Assembly: GCF_029784135.1 (NCBI RefSeq)
Contig: NC_073745.1
Coordinates: 242,263,946-242,327,945 of the forward strand
Reading direction: 5' to 3'
DNA: 64,000 nucleotides
DNA from: Toxorhynchites rutilus septentrionalis
Lineage: Eukaryota; Arthropoda; Insecta; Diptera; Culicidae
A program made the position numbers and the translations under genes. Positions 1-11,757 of this stretch are shown here, piece after piece. A model generated the notes under the pieces. The model was given only the letters and a program-made list of their open reading frames with translations, had not been told where the DNA came from and did no database searches. Numbering within the stretch: the first letter of the stretch is position 1; every line of letters begins with the position of its first letter.

Positions 1-860
1 GACCATACAATACTACAGTATTCGAGAATTGATCTGACATATGTTATATACAATGTTTTTATTGTGTACGGATCGTGGAAATGGTAACTAATGCGTTTGA
101 TGAAGCTCAACATATTATTTGCTCTATGGATGATTGCATTATAATGGTCAACGAAGGTTAGTTTTGAATCTAAGATCACGCCTAAGTCTCTTACTCGTTG
201 ACATCTACTGATGGGTTGATTTCCCAGCTTAACACCATTGTTCAATGACGTTCTTCTTCTTGTCAAAGTCATCAAAGTGCATTTCCTAACATTGAGCTGT
301 AATAAACTCTTAGTGCACCAATTATAAACTATGTTAATTTCATTTTGGAATGCTTGAGAGTCTTCTTCATTCTTTATTTCCATATACAGCTTCATATCAT
401 CTGCGTAGATAAGTGCCTTAACACTATTAAGAAAAACGCAAACGTCATTAACAAATAAAATGAACAAAAGTGGCCCCAAATGAGAGCCTTGAGGAACTCC
501 GGATGTAATTGGTTTGGAATTTTCCCATTAAACCTTAATATTTGCGTGCGGTCAATCAAATATGATTCTAGCCATTTCAAAAGCTTGACTTCTATCCCTA
601 TTTTTTGAAGTTTAAGAAGCAGTAATGGTATATCAACACGATCGAAAGCCTTACTAAAGTCAGTGTATAGAGCTTCAACTTGATTACCATTATCCATTGC
701 ATTCAAAGTGAATGTGACAAATTCCAGCAAATTTGTTGTTGTTGATCGTCCTTTGAAAAAACCGTGTTCAAACCAACCAAACTTTTTCTTGAAGCTACTA
801 GGTAACTTGTTGAAGATACTTGAATCCGTTTGGTAGAAACAGTAGGATTTCATGCCGCCT
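1..860 (-). pseudogene. Non-LTR retrotransposon (LINE) reverse transcriptase fragment, cut by window edge
   Basis: Read on the minus strand from about 853 downwards, this encodes the middle of a Jockey/CR1-group reverse transcriptase. Visible motifs are HGFFKGRSTTTNLLEF, LYTDFSKAFDRVD and, after a frame change near 515, SGVPQGSHLGPLLFILF, the catalytic YADD (396-407), and further down RDLGVILDSKLTF and VRSILEYCSIVWS near position 1. RT copies element RNA into DNA during target-primed insertion in the nucleus. At least one frameshift separates the first half (open 853-392) from the YADD half, so this copy is dead. The endonuclease is absent (5' truncation), and the 3' end lies outside the window. 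It resembles the LINEs at 35-39 kb and 48-49.7 kb in domain order but is clearly a different, older copy. Confidence 0.9.
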
Positions 861-1004
861 TTGATTTATTTTACAAACATTTAACTCGATGAATGCTGTC
901 TTAATTTTTGTTTTCGTAAACGGTACCTTTGTCAGTGAAATAATGCTAGTTTGCAGGCTATTTTTCCATGCTACACAAACTGACATTGTAAGCCTTGAAA
1001 AATA

Positions 1005-1426
1005 TTGCATGGCATATAAATGAAACACAAATTTCTGCATAATTCGAGAACTAATCAAGCAAACAGAACCAAATTTGGCATGTGGAGGTTTTAGGGTGCA
1101 ATAAATGTTTCTAGGCAGTTAGATACCCTTTCCAAATGAAAAAAAAAAACTGCAAAACTCATGAACTAATCAAGTAAACGGAAACAAATTTGGCATGTAG
1201 AGGATTTAGGGGGCAATAATTGTTTCTATGATGGTTTGACAATCATTCCCCCTCTCTGAAAGGAAGCAGGGCTGAATAACTCGATAACTAATCAAGCAAA
1301 TGGAATCAAACTTTGCATATAGAGGTTTCACGGATCGATAAACGTTTCTATGGTGGTTCGGCACTTCTTCTCTCTTTCTAATGGGGGCTGCCATACAAAT
1401 GAAACACACATTTTGCATTTTTGCTT
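1005..1426 (+). repeat. Repeat Q: three to four degenerate ~110-bp tandem units
   Basis: Units share the order: a stretch like CATACAAATGAAACACA, then TTCTGCATAACTCGAGAACT, then TAATCAAGCAAATGGAA, TTTGGCATGTGGAGG, TTTCTATGGTGG and a C-rich end. Units start near 1005, 1140 and 1260, and a partial one starts near 1391. The same unit recurs at 34.6-34.77 kb and 39.03-39.26 kb. The open frames here (for example 1206-1418 minus) are by-products of the repeat. The array is interrupted at 1427 by element M1. Confidence 0.75.
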
Positions 1427-3173
1427 TTGACGTAGAACTACGTCTTTCATTAATGGTGCCAAATCATAGAACAGGTCACGTTTTTATGAAATAAAGTTAA
1501 CGTTAATAACCATTTTTTGCCGCGAACGGATTTTGGCGATTTATATACCAAACGAATCGGAAATTCCCTAAGATTTGTTTGATATGCTATACATTACAAT
1601 CCCATAGTCGGTATATGGTTTAAATTGATGAAAATTGGAAGCATTCCCATTTCCTCATACATTTGTTCTGTCCATTTGTGTGCTTTCCCGAACAGAGCTG
1701 TCAATAACGAGCAACTTATTGCAACGAAGCAACGAAGGGGAAATCATAAGATGTAACGTCTCCGTGAACAAAGAAAAAGAAGAAGAACGAAGGGGAATAT
1801 TTGCCTAGAGTATAAACAGTGGATCTCGCTCGCTGTCATTCTTCGGAAGGAAATCGACTGAACAACATCGTTGCTTGTCGAGCTGGACGGCGAGGGATCG
1901 AATACCTTTCTCAAGGCAATGCGGTGGAGGAGTAATATTATGGAAAAAAGAAAAGTTCTCTAAGGGCCTCTTTGAAGATTAGAGACGAATGAACTGAAGA
2001 TGTTTGGAGTCTCAAGCAAGGAAGGAAGGCAAACTTTCAGTATCTTTCGATGTCTCTGGCATTACAATCATTGCATCAAACTGACGCCATTGCATTAAGG
2101 TTCTGAGCTACACAATTGTGTAGGGAATCATCAAGCTAGGCTATCATCAGCTCACCAAAACAATAAATGTTCTGGAATTTTGTCAGTGATTTGGCTTCGC
2201 ATGACAGTAGGAAAACTCTCTCCACAAAGGATGACAACTAAGCCAATCTAGACTGGCAATATTAACAGAAAAGACTTCTGTTGAGAAGAGCGCAAAACGG
2301 AAATAAGCATGTGTGTATATTTAGTTACTTCAAACCATCGATATATGAATATTTGTATGCATAAGTGCGTGCGCCATAGCTCGTGCGTAAAAATAGTGCA
2401 TCTTCGCTACGCTGAAACCCATTTGTATCTGCTCCCATGTGCATTGACCCTGTAACGATGCAGCAATCGCCTATTTTTATGCTATGATTGACGATTGTTT
2501 GGTGTTGCAAATTATGCAGTCGTAATGATAAATATAAACAAGGACGAGAGATAGCGGGAGGGAAATATTTACGCTAGGGTATCAGTAATGAATCTCTGCT
2601 GAGGCAAATATTCAGCGTTTTTCCAAGCAGTTAACATTGTTTGTTTGATGTCATCAATGCATTGAGCTGACGCTATGGTGAAGCAGGTGTTAAGGATGTG
2701 CACCAAAAAATTATTTGGGGAATATTAAGTTATTCATTAAATTATATTAAGTTATTAATTTATTTGGGCCCACGTGCCAGTCACCAAACTGCTTTCAACT
2801 AGAATTGCATTTGCGCTAATCTTAATTATAATGAAGCAGTGCTACTCTTCTCGAGGTTGTTGAGATTAAAAGATAGAGTTTATTCCGTTTATTTAGTCAC
2901 CTAGAAAATAAATGTCGTTCTGAAAATTTGTATATGATTTTGTTTCGCTTGCCAGTAGCTAAACTTTCTCCACTAAGGATAAGCATGTACTGTTCTGCGA
3001 GCACAAAAATGAATCATCAAACAATTATCGTCAAATGATTTTACAATAAAAAAACATTTCAAAGCGACCAAACTCGTAGAATGGTTATTTCAAAATTTTC
3101 GTAGTATTATAAAATAATATCCGCAGTTATAAACAAGCGGCTTGAATTAAACTACAGCGTAGTTCTACGTCAA
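1427..3173. mobile_element. M1 element copy 1: 1.75-kb non-autonomous TIR element
   Basis: The ends are perfect 16-bp inverted repeats, TTGACGTAGAACTACG at 1427-1442 and its complement at 3158-3173. No transposase is visible. Subterminal sequence (for example ACAGGTCACGTTTTTATGAA near 1475 and GGCTTGAATTAAACTACAG near 3139) recurs inverted in the copy at 43,440-44,119 and in fragments at 28.6, 45.9, 47.3 and 54.3 kb. The superfamily is not clear, and I could not find an unambiguous target-site duplication. Sequence just outside the right TIR (near 3174-3207) is also shared with the 43-kb copy, so the true repeat may be larger than the TIR-bounded unit. Confidence 0.6.
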
Positions 3174-3491
3174 CAATGCGTCTTGGACACAACCTCCTAT
3201 AATTTTTTTGTCTGTTGAATCAATACCAACACATCTAACTTCGGCAGCACATTCTGGTTCATTTACTTTGGAAGACAACCTTTCGTCTAATCGTCGTAAC
3301 CTGATTTCTAGGTTTCTCGACGATACATTGAGGGAGTCCGTCGAATGCATCACACTTACACAACAGAATGACAGAACAGAGCATACCTTGGCTGAGAAGA
3401 GAGACATTAGTGGTCAGTGGGTAATTTCATCTCCTTTCATCTCTCTAGAGAACTGGAACTCATGGAGGAAGCTGGTCACTCATTCTGGGAA

Positions 3492-3723
3492 TATATAAAA
3501 GGAGCTAGCATAGAAGGACGGACTCTCTTATTTGCTGGATCAAAATTTAAAACCGGCATACTGCGCGCACTCAATGGTGAGTAAATCAGTTAACATCAGC
3601 CTTCATCCATCCTGGCCATGTTCCGTTCCATTCACCGTGGAGAGGACCACATACCCAGCCAAGCCCGATTGGAAGCACACACACACACACACACTAATAC
3701 ACTTTACATGAATTCCAAATAAA
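3492..3723 (+). promoter_or_regulatory. TATA box to polyadenylation signal, possible solo LTR core
   Basis: A strong TATA box (TATATAAAAG, 3492-3501) is followed at 3574-3582 by ATG|GTGAGT, a textbook splice-donor context, then a (CA)n run near 3676-3694 and AATAAA at 3718-3723. TATA plus AATAAA within 230 bp is the arrangement of an LTR U3-R-U5. The surrounding 3208-3900 segment is richer in GC than its neighbours and starts near TGTTGAATCAATACC. I could not find a matching 4-6 bp duplication, so this could equally be a host promoter with a short first exon. Confidence 0.3.
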
Positions 3724-4675
3724 TATTGTAAGCACATTTTGAAACCCTTGTCATTATTTGAATGGTATTGCACAGTTTTCCCTTTTGTGTTGAGTGGCGT
3801 AGGAAATCATCAACGGTTCCCTAGACTTCGGACCTGGACATCGTCTTGTAGAGGGCACCTGGGTCGAGTGACCAGGTTCTTCGCGACGTCCGAACAATTA
3901 ATAAGTTGTCTGTCTCCATCTCATGCTCTTCCGGGCAAGGAAGTGACACGGTTTTTTCATTTTTTTTATACCATCTGTTTATCTATTTAGGCTCATTAGC
4001 ATTTTAGCTGTAACAGAGCCGGATTTAATCGTGTTCATTGTAATCGTAAATTACACAGTAGCCATTTAGGCGTAAGAGTATTCCTTCTGTTTCATTGTTC
4101 AGTTTGATCGAACAGCGGAGGCAATTGATATGATCATTGTTGTGTTATTAATAGCACAACATCCCGATGTTTCTTGTTGCAAGCAGAGCTTGCATGGATG
4201 GAAAGAGGCCAGGACTCCGATTGTGTATCGATCTCTATCGCTGATGATTGTGTGTGGACGTAGTTATTGTATAACAACACAAAAGGACTCTGAGTTTTGA
4301 ACTCACGATCGATTGCTTGGTAAGCGAACGCGCAACCAATGTGGCTATGAAGACCTCTAATATGAATTGACAGTGAGAGATGTCAAACGGTGATTTTGCA
4401 TGTCTAAAATGTTGCTTGAACGGCACAAAAGGTTAAAAAGGTCTTTTTTGCATCGAACCGTTACCGAGATGAACAACGGATTCACTACCTAAACGCAAAA
4501 AGTCGAATGCAAAGCCCCGTCAATCAGGAGCATCTACACCAAAATTCCATTATGACTACGCTCAGCCTCATATTGTTGTTCGAGTTTTAAATAATTCGGA
4601 AAATATCGGACGGAATGATTCACCCGCCTTATAGCCCTAGCTTTGCCCCTTCCTACTACCGTTTTGTCTTATATT
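3724..4675. other. Unassigned sequence downstream of the LTR-like core
   Basis: From 3724 to about 3990 the sequence is mixed composition with no domain recognised. From 4000 onwards it is AT-rich intergenic DNA. The short open frames (83 codons at 3739 plus, 63 codons at 4235 minus) show nothing recognisable. Confidence 0.5.
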
Positions 4676-5140
4676 CGAACATTTAATTTTTCAATGTAAA
4701 TTTACTAAAATTTTGTGCTATAAATAATTGAATAATGAAAACACAGACATTCTTTGAGGTATAGGGTTCATTTTGGCATCATTTACAGGTATCGATGCAG
4801 CCTATAATTTATAATATTTCTCATTTGCAAAAAAGTGATGGTGAAAACCAATGATAAAATGTTTGCGTTTTCTTTAAAAAACAAGTATCTTTAATTTTTC
4901 AGTCTTTGTAGTTTATACAACTATTCTGTTTGTTGTTTCCATGTTAAGTGCTAGAAATGTCAAGAATCTACAATAAATGGATGAGAAATGATATTTTATT
5001 ACGCATGATTCAAATAGGGAACACTTAATTTTTCAATGTGAATTTACTGAACTTTATTGTTTTAAATAATTTAGTAATCAAAACCCTGACATTCTTTGGG
5101 TTATAGACTTCATTTCAACATCATTTACAGGCATCGATAC
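4676..5140. repeat. Old direct duplication, two ~120-bp copies 342 bp apart
   Basis: Copy one (about 4676-4800) and copy two (about 5018-5140) share in order TTAATTTTTCAATGT, AATTTACT, GACATTCTTTG and CATCATTTACAGG, with frequent substitutions between. The 220 bp between them is unrelated AT-rich DNA. Probably two decayed copies of one dispersed repeat. Confidence 0.5.
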
Positions 5141-6459
5141 CGATATAGCGCGCAAAATGCAATTTTTTGCGAGTATAATATTTTTCCAAAAAAGCCTAGA
5201 CTTTAATTCGATATAACGATCATATGGACCAAAATTTACATTTTACTTTTTATGTTATAAATCGATAAAGAATACCAAATCCTTTCAAACGACTGCGAAG
5301 TTTTATAGAAATGTGGAAAAATGACCCCGTAAAAGCTTCAAAACGGAATGGCGTAAGCGCCATTTCCACTGTGATGTGGCGCAAGTGCCATTTCCCTTAT
5401 AATGTGACGTAATTTGAAATCTGATGCGATATGATTTTTAATCCGTTCTGATGGCATATAATGAACGAGAAGGGACAAAACATTTCAAATAACAACATCA
5501 ATCAAGGGACAAAGCATCTTGACGATGTTCACTTACCTCACTTGCTCAATGTCTTTTTCGGATGAATTGAAGCTGAGAGTTGATCGAAGGGTAATGTGTA
5601 AAATCTCCATCGAAACGCATCTTATAACAAAACGCAGAAAATCCTCGCGTAAACTGTATTTGCTTCACATCGGATAATTTCGGACGGCATTATCTTATTC
5701 AACACGGATGTTTTCAATTGCATTTTGGATTGGAATAGAAGATGCTGTCAATAGTTATTACAATCGGGTTCTCAACTACGTTGGCCCGCTCGACACACGC
5801 TACAAAGACGGAAAATGTGTAGAGCTCTTCTCTCTGATGCTACCTCTTGCTCCACTCAACGGTGGCATGTTGTAGAAAATATTTGGAAACAGATTCTCCC
5901 ATACTTTGACGGATGAACGCCAATCGGTTGTGGAAACAGCGATTAAAATTTAGTTTTTCACCATGAATATGTATTTGTAAATGAATTTTATTGTAGCCAA
6001 ATGAAAAAGAATGCTCTATTGTATCCAAAAATCAAATTAATTTCGCGAGAGAGTATCATTGTGAGTAATGAGACACTGTTTAATGGCCATCAAAGCTTAA
6101 GTGTTCGGAATTTGAGACAAAACGGTAACATTGGTTTCGAACAACGCAGAATGCTTTGATTGCAGTACGCTTTACTCCAGAACCGGTTGTCAAAAATAAT
6201 CTCAGGTTGTCAACATTCGGGTAAATATTACTTCCGGGTGAACGTTGCATTTGGGTAGCTGTAGCATTCGGGCATATGTTATATTCCATCAAACGGAATT
6301 CTATTGAATAGAATTGAATAGAATTCGAGAAAATGTGGTACAATCTTATAAACATATAGCAGATTGTTCAACATTCAACTTCAATCTGTTTTTTGCTGCT
6401 GATGTTTCGAGAAAACAGGAATTAGCTGTAATTCAAGAGAAAAAATATTATTTTAGAAG
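5141..6459. other. Intergenic, no gene recognised
   Basis: AT-rich DNA with short chance frames at 5840-6028 and 6080-6355 (minus), neither showing a domain. A small tandem motif built on GGCG(T/C)AAG(C/T)GCCATTTCC appears twice near 5350-5395. Confidence 0.45.
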
Positions 6460-6536
6460 TTAACCCTTTATAAGGCCGTGGCAACTATATTGCCACCAAC
6501 AAAAAATATTTTCCTCGTCGCACTTGGAATAGTCAT

Positions 6537-7663
6537 ATGAATAAAAACAAAATTTAGCTTTACTTTACTTCAATCGAGCAGTGAGATTAAGTTTTTACTA
6601 CGTTTGGTACGAATAAAATTAACAACTAAGTATTTACTTTTCGAAAATGGATGTTGAGCTGATTTCGTATGAATAAAACAGCATTTATCAAGTATATACT
6701 TCGTGATTACCAAGTGTGCTCATGAGCATACTTTGGATCTGAAAACACATTCATTCGTTTTGATGTTATATCCGATTTATGTTCAATGCTGCTATCTTGC
6801 GCTTAAAGTTAAAAACGTTAACAATGTGGATTGATGGCATTGAGCTTCGTTTATTAGTTTAGGGAAGCGTCAACAAATTGATTAGTTTTCAGGCGGAATG
6901 AACACGTTTTTAAATTTAAATTATGAATGAAAAATGACCTTTCCATACCAAATTAGCATTCTGTTTAAATGAAGAACGCTTTTTTTGCAGGTGGTGAAAA
7001 AAATCTTGTACGAAAATTGTTTTTGCAGACAATTTTATATTAAAATAAAAAGGTTCAGTAACAATATTGGAAATGTGTAGACAAAGGGTTAAATAAAAGT
7101 CGGAAATATTTTTTTTTCTGTATTATAGTGATTTTCAACACATTTTGGCTGGTTCGTCACTTTTAACTTCCATTTTTGGAAGAATGTCGGGAGTGAGAAT
7201 TGAACTCGTGACCTTGAGCGTGAGAGGTATGGAAGTACCCACTACGCCAGATCGCCTCCTCGGGAATAACTGTTTTAAGTAATTAAATAACATGATGTAA
7301 AAATTTTCATTCAAATTTTAACATTTGAAAACTGGCTTCGTGTCTTCTAATCTGATAGGTATTACACTAACGAGATTGGGACCCAAACTATAGTCCCTAA
7401 TTGAAAGTCGCTACCAGACGTCGACACTATTCCTTTGTCATCGCGAATGCACGCTTTGTCCAAAAAAACGTTCTAAAACCAAACCTAAACAATCAGTTGA
7501 CAGACATTTGACAAAGTAAAAACTATGTTCGGATTCGAACATGCGTTAAAATGAAATATGTAAAGTAAACTTTTATTCATACGGATTCAAGTAAATACTA
7601 AGAGAGTTTACTTGTTTACGGACAGACCAAGTAAATACTTTTTTTTATTCATACAGTCTATTA
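6537..7663. repeat. Nested inverted-repeat segment within the piggyBac-like element
   Basis: The left part (from CATATGAATAAAAAC, near 6534) and right part (to TTTTTTTATTCATACAG, near 7658) are inverted. Short AGTAAATACTT-type motifs occur in both halves. No clear duplication marks the ends, so the boundaries are approximate. Confidence 0.35.
7119..7262 (-). mobile_element. SINE family b, copy 1 (tRNA-derived)
   Basis: Minus-strand sequence opens with GGAGGCGATCTGGCGTAGTG, followed by a B-box-like GGTCACGAGTTCAATTC and an A-rich tail. It matches the copies at 15.65, 44.71 and 60.64 kb. Degenerate flanks TCGGAAATA / TCGGGAATA fit a target-site duplication. SINEs are transcribed by RNA polymerase III from the internal A and B boxes and moved by LINE machinery in trans. 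Confidence 0.7.
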
Positions 7664-8199
7664 TCTCAATATTTTACTTAACCAAAGATTTCTAAAAGTA
7701 TCTGGTAATATTCTATTTTTTTAGGGTTACTTAAAATATACCATATTGATTTGGGAGATATTGTCATCTACAAAAACCGCGATTTCAGAGCGCCAGCAGA
7801 AAATTATGTTTAAATTCATTGAGAATGCAACAAGTTGATAAGTTTTCCACTGTAAGCGTTTTATTTAGGATCAACTTTGTAGGACCATACAGTTTTTTTA
7901 ATAGAATAAAAGGAACGTTTTATGAAATATACAAATTTTCAATTTTTTTTCGCTGCACTAGAAAAATTGTGTTTGCATAAACAACGGCATTATTAAATGA
8001 GCTTACAAGGAAGCTGCAAATATATTGCCTCCAGTGTTTTTGGAGTGAACGGGCAATAGTAACTATATTGCCACCAATTTTTTTCAATTTTTGAAACAAA
8101 TAGTTATTTTTTATCAAAGGTAAATATGTGTTCTTCCTCGTGTAAGGATTGTGTTCTTTGGCGTCGTTGTCTAACTTCTACTGCCTTCTAAAGGGTTAA

Positions 8200-9728
8200 C
8201 CAAGATGGAACTGAGCTGGACTCTCCGAAAAAAAAAACAAATAACCGATATTCTAGTGTCTTATCTATTGCAGTCAATTCATATACAGATGAAGTTTTTA
8301 TAGATGGCTTGAAAACAGAGCAGAAAACAGAAAAATATGGTAAGAACGAGCATAACTGGCATCAATTCTCCTCGTTTCCGATGCAGATGGCCAACGCTAC
8401 GTTACGTTTCGATCTTTAATCGATTCCCAACGTCCGTTAGCGCGCGGTCGATATCTCAATCAACGAAATGAACTGCAAGGAAAAAAAAGCTTGTAATATT
8501 TCCATTTGACGGTTTTACAGGGCGTAGTCTTCCCTTCGCTCGTTCTTGCCAATATCGCTTGCAGCAGATGAACCTGATGAAATGCAACGTGTGCGAGCTA
8601 GCTGCTCACACATTGCCCAAAAGTGATGGCTCATGGTGATGGCGAGCAGAAGGGAAAATATTTGTCTAATAAATAAAAATCAACACCATTTGATTGAAGC
8701 GAGATGATAGCACCGCGGTGGCACCTGCTGTTCCGGAAAGCGCCTGGATGCGTCAGTCGGTGAATATTTGTCGATCGAGTGGGAAACGGGAGGAAAATAT
8801 TTGAAGGAGGAAGACATACGAAGCTCGAAGCATTTGAAGCATTTTAAATACTAAGAACAGTTTTCTCAACTGCAGAAACATTAACATAATTACACTGTAA
8901 ACCACTAGCAGCGAATTAATGCAATCATAAATCGAGATTCCTATCTATTTTTTTGGTAACTTCGTGCGCTATAATTCACACGCAATGCACATGGTTCGAC
9001 AGATTGTTATGAGCAATGAATTTTTTTCCACCGAGAAACTAGTAAACTCCAATTAGAAATCACCCAGAAACAATAGCTTTTATGGCTTTCCTCGAACCAC
9101 ACATTTCAGCGAAGGAAACTGCTGGTTCGACAAACCCAACAACATACGAATAGTGCGTCTGTTTTGTTTCACCAGTTTTATGTTTAATAATAAAAATTCA
9201 TCAACGTCTTCTAGCGCCAGCCGGCCCGTGGTCACCACCCGAATGGGCCTCTCATAATGATTTATTGGACAGTCTATGAGTCGATTAACGAGAGGCCTCC
9301 GGATGGTCTTTGAAATAAGCTTTTGGTTTTTATCGTACCTCACTGCTCTATAAAGCTTTGCGAAAACAATCGTAAACGCAATTACGCTCTTTAAAATGAT
9401 GTTAAAGATTGTGCTGAAACCTTGTTTTTTTATTTTCTCTCTTTGTGGAAGCATAATTATCACATAAAGTAGGGGAGAAATGTATTATGCTGCAACTTAA
9501 ACTTCATCCCAAGTGATGAGTGAGATCTTTAAATAAAACTTCAAGCAATCAGCGGTTTAGCTTATACAACATATAATATTAAACTCCATCTGAGAGGGGG
9601 CGTGGCTTGTTCAGTTTCCATGACGCCCTGCTGCAATATAACTTAATGTATGCTTGCTTATATACAACACTCATGCTCTCCCATAAACACCACCGGGAAA
9701 ATTGAGCGTGAGTAAAAGCTTCTCGAGA
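8200..9728. other. Intergenic, one unrecognised 127-codon frame
   Basis: The 127-codon minus frame (9463-9080) starts MIIMLPQREKIKKQGF and has one hydrophobic stretch (about residues 24-36), but I recognise no family and codon use looks like AT-rich noncoding DNA. The stretch 8340-8830 has a higher GC content than its surroundings and could be regulatory. Nothing else is supported. Confidence 0.35.
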
Positions 9729-10569
9729 TCAGTTGAGAGGATATATTCTCTCTGGTCGTTGTCAAAAGGATATTATAAACAAAAAGTTAAACTTCACCGT
9801 GAACAATAAACTCTGGCTCCATCAGCTGATGTTTTGTTTTCGCATGGGCATGAGTATCCTATATCGGGATGCTGACTGGATTCGGTTAAACTTGAGAGGA
9901 AAGCACAAAGCACAAAGCAAGGAATTCCAGCAGATCATTGCATGGAGAGCAAAACGGGTGAGAGAAACCATCCCATCGACCAGTCCCAAACAAATAACGG
10001 TCCAGACTGGACGTGTGTATTTTTCTCTCACGCCAAAAAAAACGAGCTTTTTTCTTCCCCGTAGCTCTCTAGTCATAATAGGTGTTCGTCGTCGCGTGCG
10101 TGTGAATCTTGCGATCCATTGCGTCGAATTGCCACCGGTGAGTTCGACGTACGCTCAAATCGATTAGGCCAAGAGCCTCCGAGTCCGCGCGTATGTGCGC
10201 CATCACCGGGCGATCGATATGGGAAAATTGTGCTAAGAAACGTCCGATAGGAGTGGAGAAATTGATTGCAACTGATTGAATCCAGATGAAAATGGAGATG
10301 CTGGAACGAGTCGGCGCTTGATGTGATTTTAATTGATTTAAGGAGAATTTTAATGAGTGAAAGAGCGCTCCAGTTGTCCGCAGTGGTGTTGTGTGCTGTG
10401 AAACGGTTTCAGTGGCCGGTGGGAAACATGGGCTGTGATAAAACAATTATGTCCGGCAAATTGTCGTCTTTGGAAGGCATTACTAAATGAGTTTTCGTGC
10501 TGGGATGGAAGCATTCGGATTCGATGGGAGAGCATCTATGGAATAAAAGTGGAAAAGCAGAAAATGAAG
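9729..10569 (+). other. Candidate transcript 5' region ending in ATG-AAG at a consensus splice donor
   Basis: The segment is less AT-rich than its surroundings and ends AAAATGAAG|GTGAGT (ATG 10,564-10,566; donor GT at 10,570). An initiator-like TCAGTT lies at 9729-9734, with GGTCGT resembling a downstream promoter element 24 bp after the A, slightly closer than the usual 28 bp. A first exon that ends soon after its ATG, before a long intron, is common in insect genes. However, many other ATGs lie upstream and no second exon is recognisable, so this is a weak prediction. The 144-codon frame 9733-10,167 has no recognised domain. Confidence 0.22.
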
Positions 10570-11519
10570 GTGAGTTTGGTTTGCCGACGGCTTTTTGAAA
10601 CCGCTGTTTTGGGCGAAAATAAAAAATTAATACTTCAGGCTTCCGGAATTTATCACTCATGCAAAATTGCAGTATTAATGTAACTCAAAAATATGTAAGG
10701 CCTTCTACACATTGGGCAACCGCAACCCGATCTATGTTGGCGATGTCAATCACATCTCCAACTCAGCTTTGCACATTGAGGCAACTCAAACGCGATGAAA
10801 TCGTTATGTTTTCATCCGTCATTATAAATTGGATAATCGAGATAATCGTATGAAGATCGAATTCGGATTTTTTAATGAAATTTTTCATAACACGAGCGAA
10901 AAGAAAACAAAATCAATTAATCTTGCAAATAATATTAAATTGAATATATATGAGACTTTTTATAACTCTAAAATGGAATCAAAGTGAACAGCTTTAAAAT
11001 ATACAATTTGCATTATAGCAGAAACATCTGCTCATGTGGCATTCCCGGATAATTTCCTTCCGAAAATGCTACAACTAATATAACAAATAACAATTGAATT
11101 TCGTCTGAAATGTTTGAAATTCTGTATAATATACCGAATGGATAATGATGATAAGATTTTATATAATATAAATTTTATGAAATGGGTTCTCACATTCGTT
11201 TATTTAGTCTGAAGGCCCCTGATACATGCGTAAACATCGAAATCAATAACGGAGATTTGTTCTAAGGTTCTTTTCACTAACGCTATATTACCCATTACAT
11301 TAGATTTCCAATGCTTTGAGAAACTCTCCTATGGGTCTCCGTGCACACATCAATATTTTTTTTCAATTTAGTATTGATCTCTCATAACCCGGAGTGATTA
11401 AATGTTTTGTATCTTCGTGTAAATGTCCAATACTCATTAAGACCAGTCGCTACTACTAAGCACAGTGAAATTGTTATTTCGTAATAGCAAGGTCAGCACT
11501 CCCGCGGTGGAACACATTC
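10570..11519. other. Intergenic or intronic, nothing recognised
   Basis: AT-rich DNA without domains, clear repeats or RNA genes. If the candidate donor at 10,570 is used, this would be intron. Confidence 0.4.
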
Positions 11520-11757
11520 AACCGCCGGGTCCCCCAAGCCGGATATTATGATATCGGAGGAAAAATTGATGGAAAAGGCACAGAAGTTGAAGCTGCAGAC
11601 GAAGAGATTTGCCGAGAAACGTAAATTTAGATTCGTTGACGCTCAGAAGGAAGATATGCCGCCGGAGTACATACGCAAAAATTATACGCGACAACGGTGA
11701 AATCACCAGTCGGTAGTATCGCCACGATAAGCGGGTTTATTTGGGTGCGCTGAAATA

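Larger units (their letters stand above)
6464..8195. mobile_element. piggyBac-like non-autonomous element with TTAA target duplication
   Basis: TTAA at 6460-6463 and 8196-8199 flanks matching ends CCCTTTATAAGGC (left) and, inverted, CCCTTTAGAAGGC (right). TTAA duplication with ends beginning CCC is the piggyBac hallmark. No transposase frame is present in the 1.73 kb. A subterminal motif AACTATATTGCCACCAA occurs near both ends (6485 and 8051). Internally there is a second pair of inverted ends (AT-gaATAAAAA near 6537 and its complement near 7655) and a SINE at 7119-7262, so at least two later insertions appear nested here. Confidence 0.65.

Noticed and set aside
798..1058. 86-codon minus frame as LINE endonuclease start
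   Set aside because: The start lies in repeat Q and the rest shows no endonuclease motif; too weak to call.
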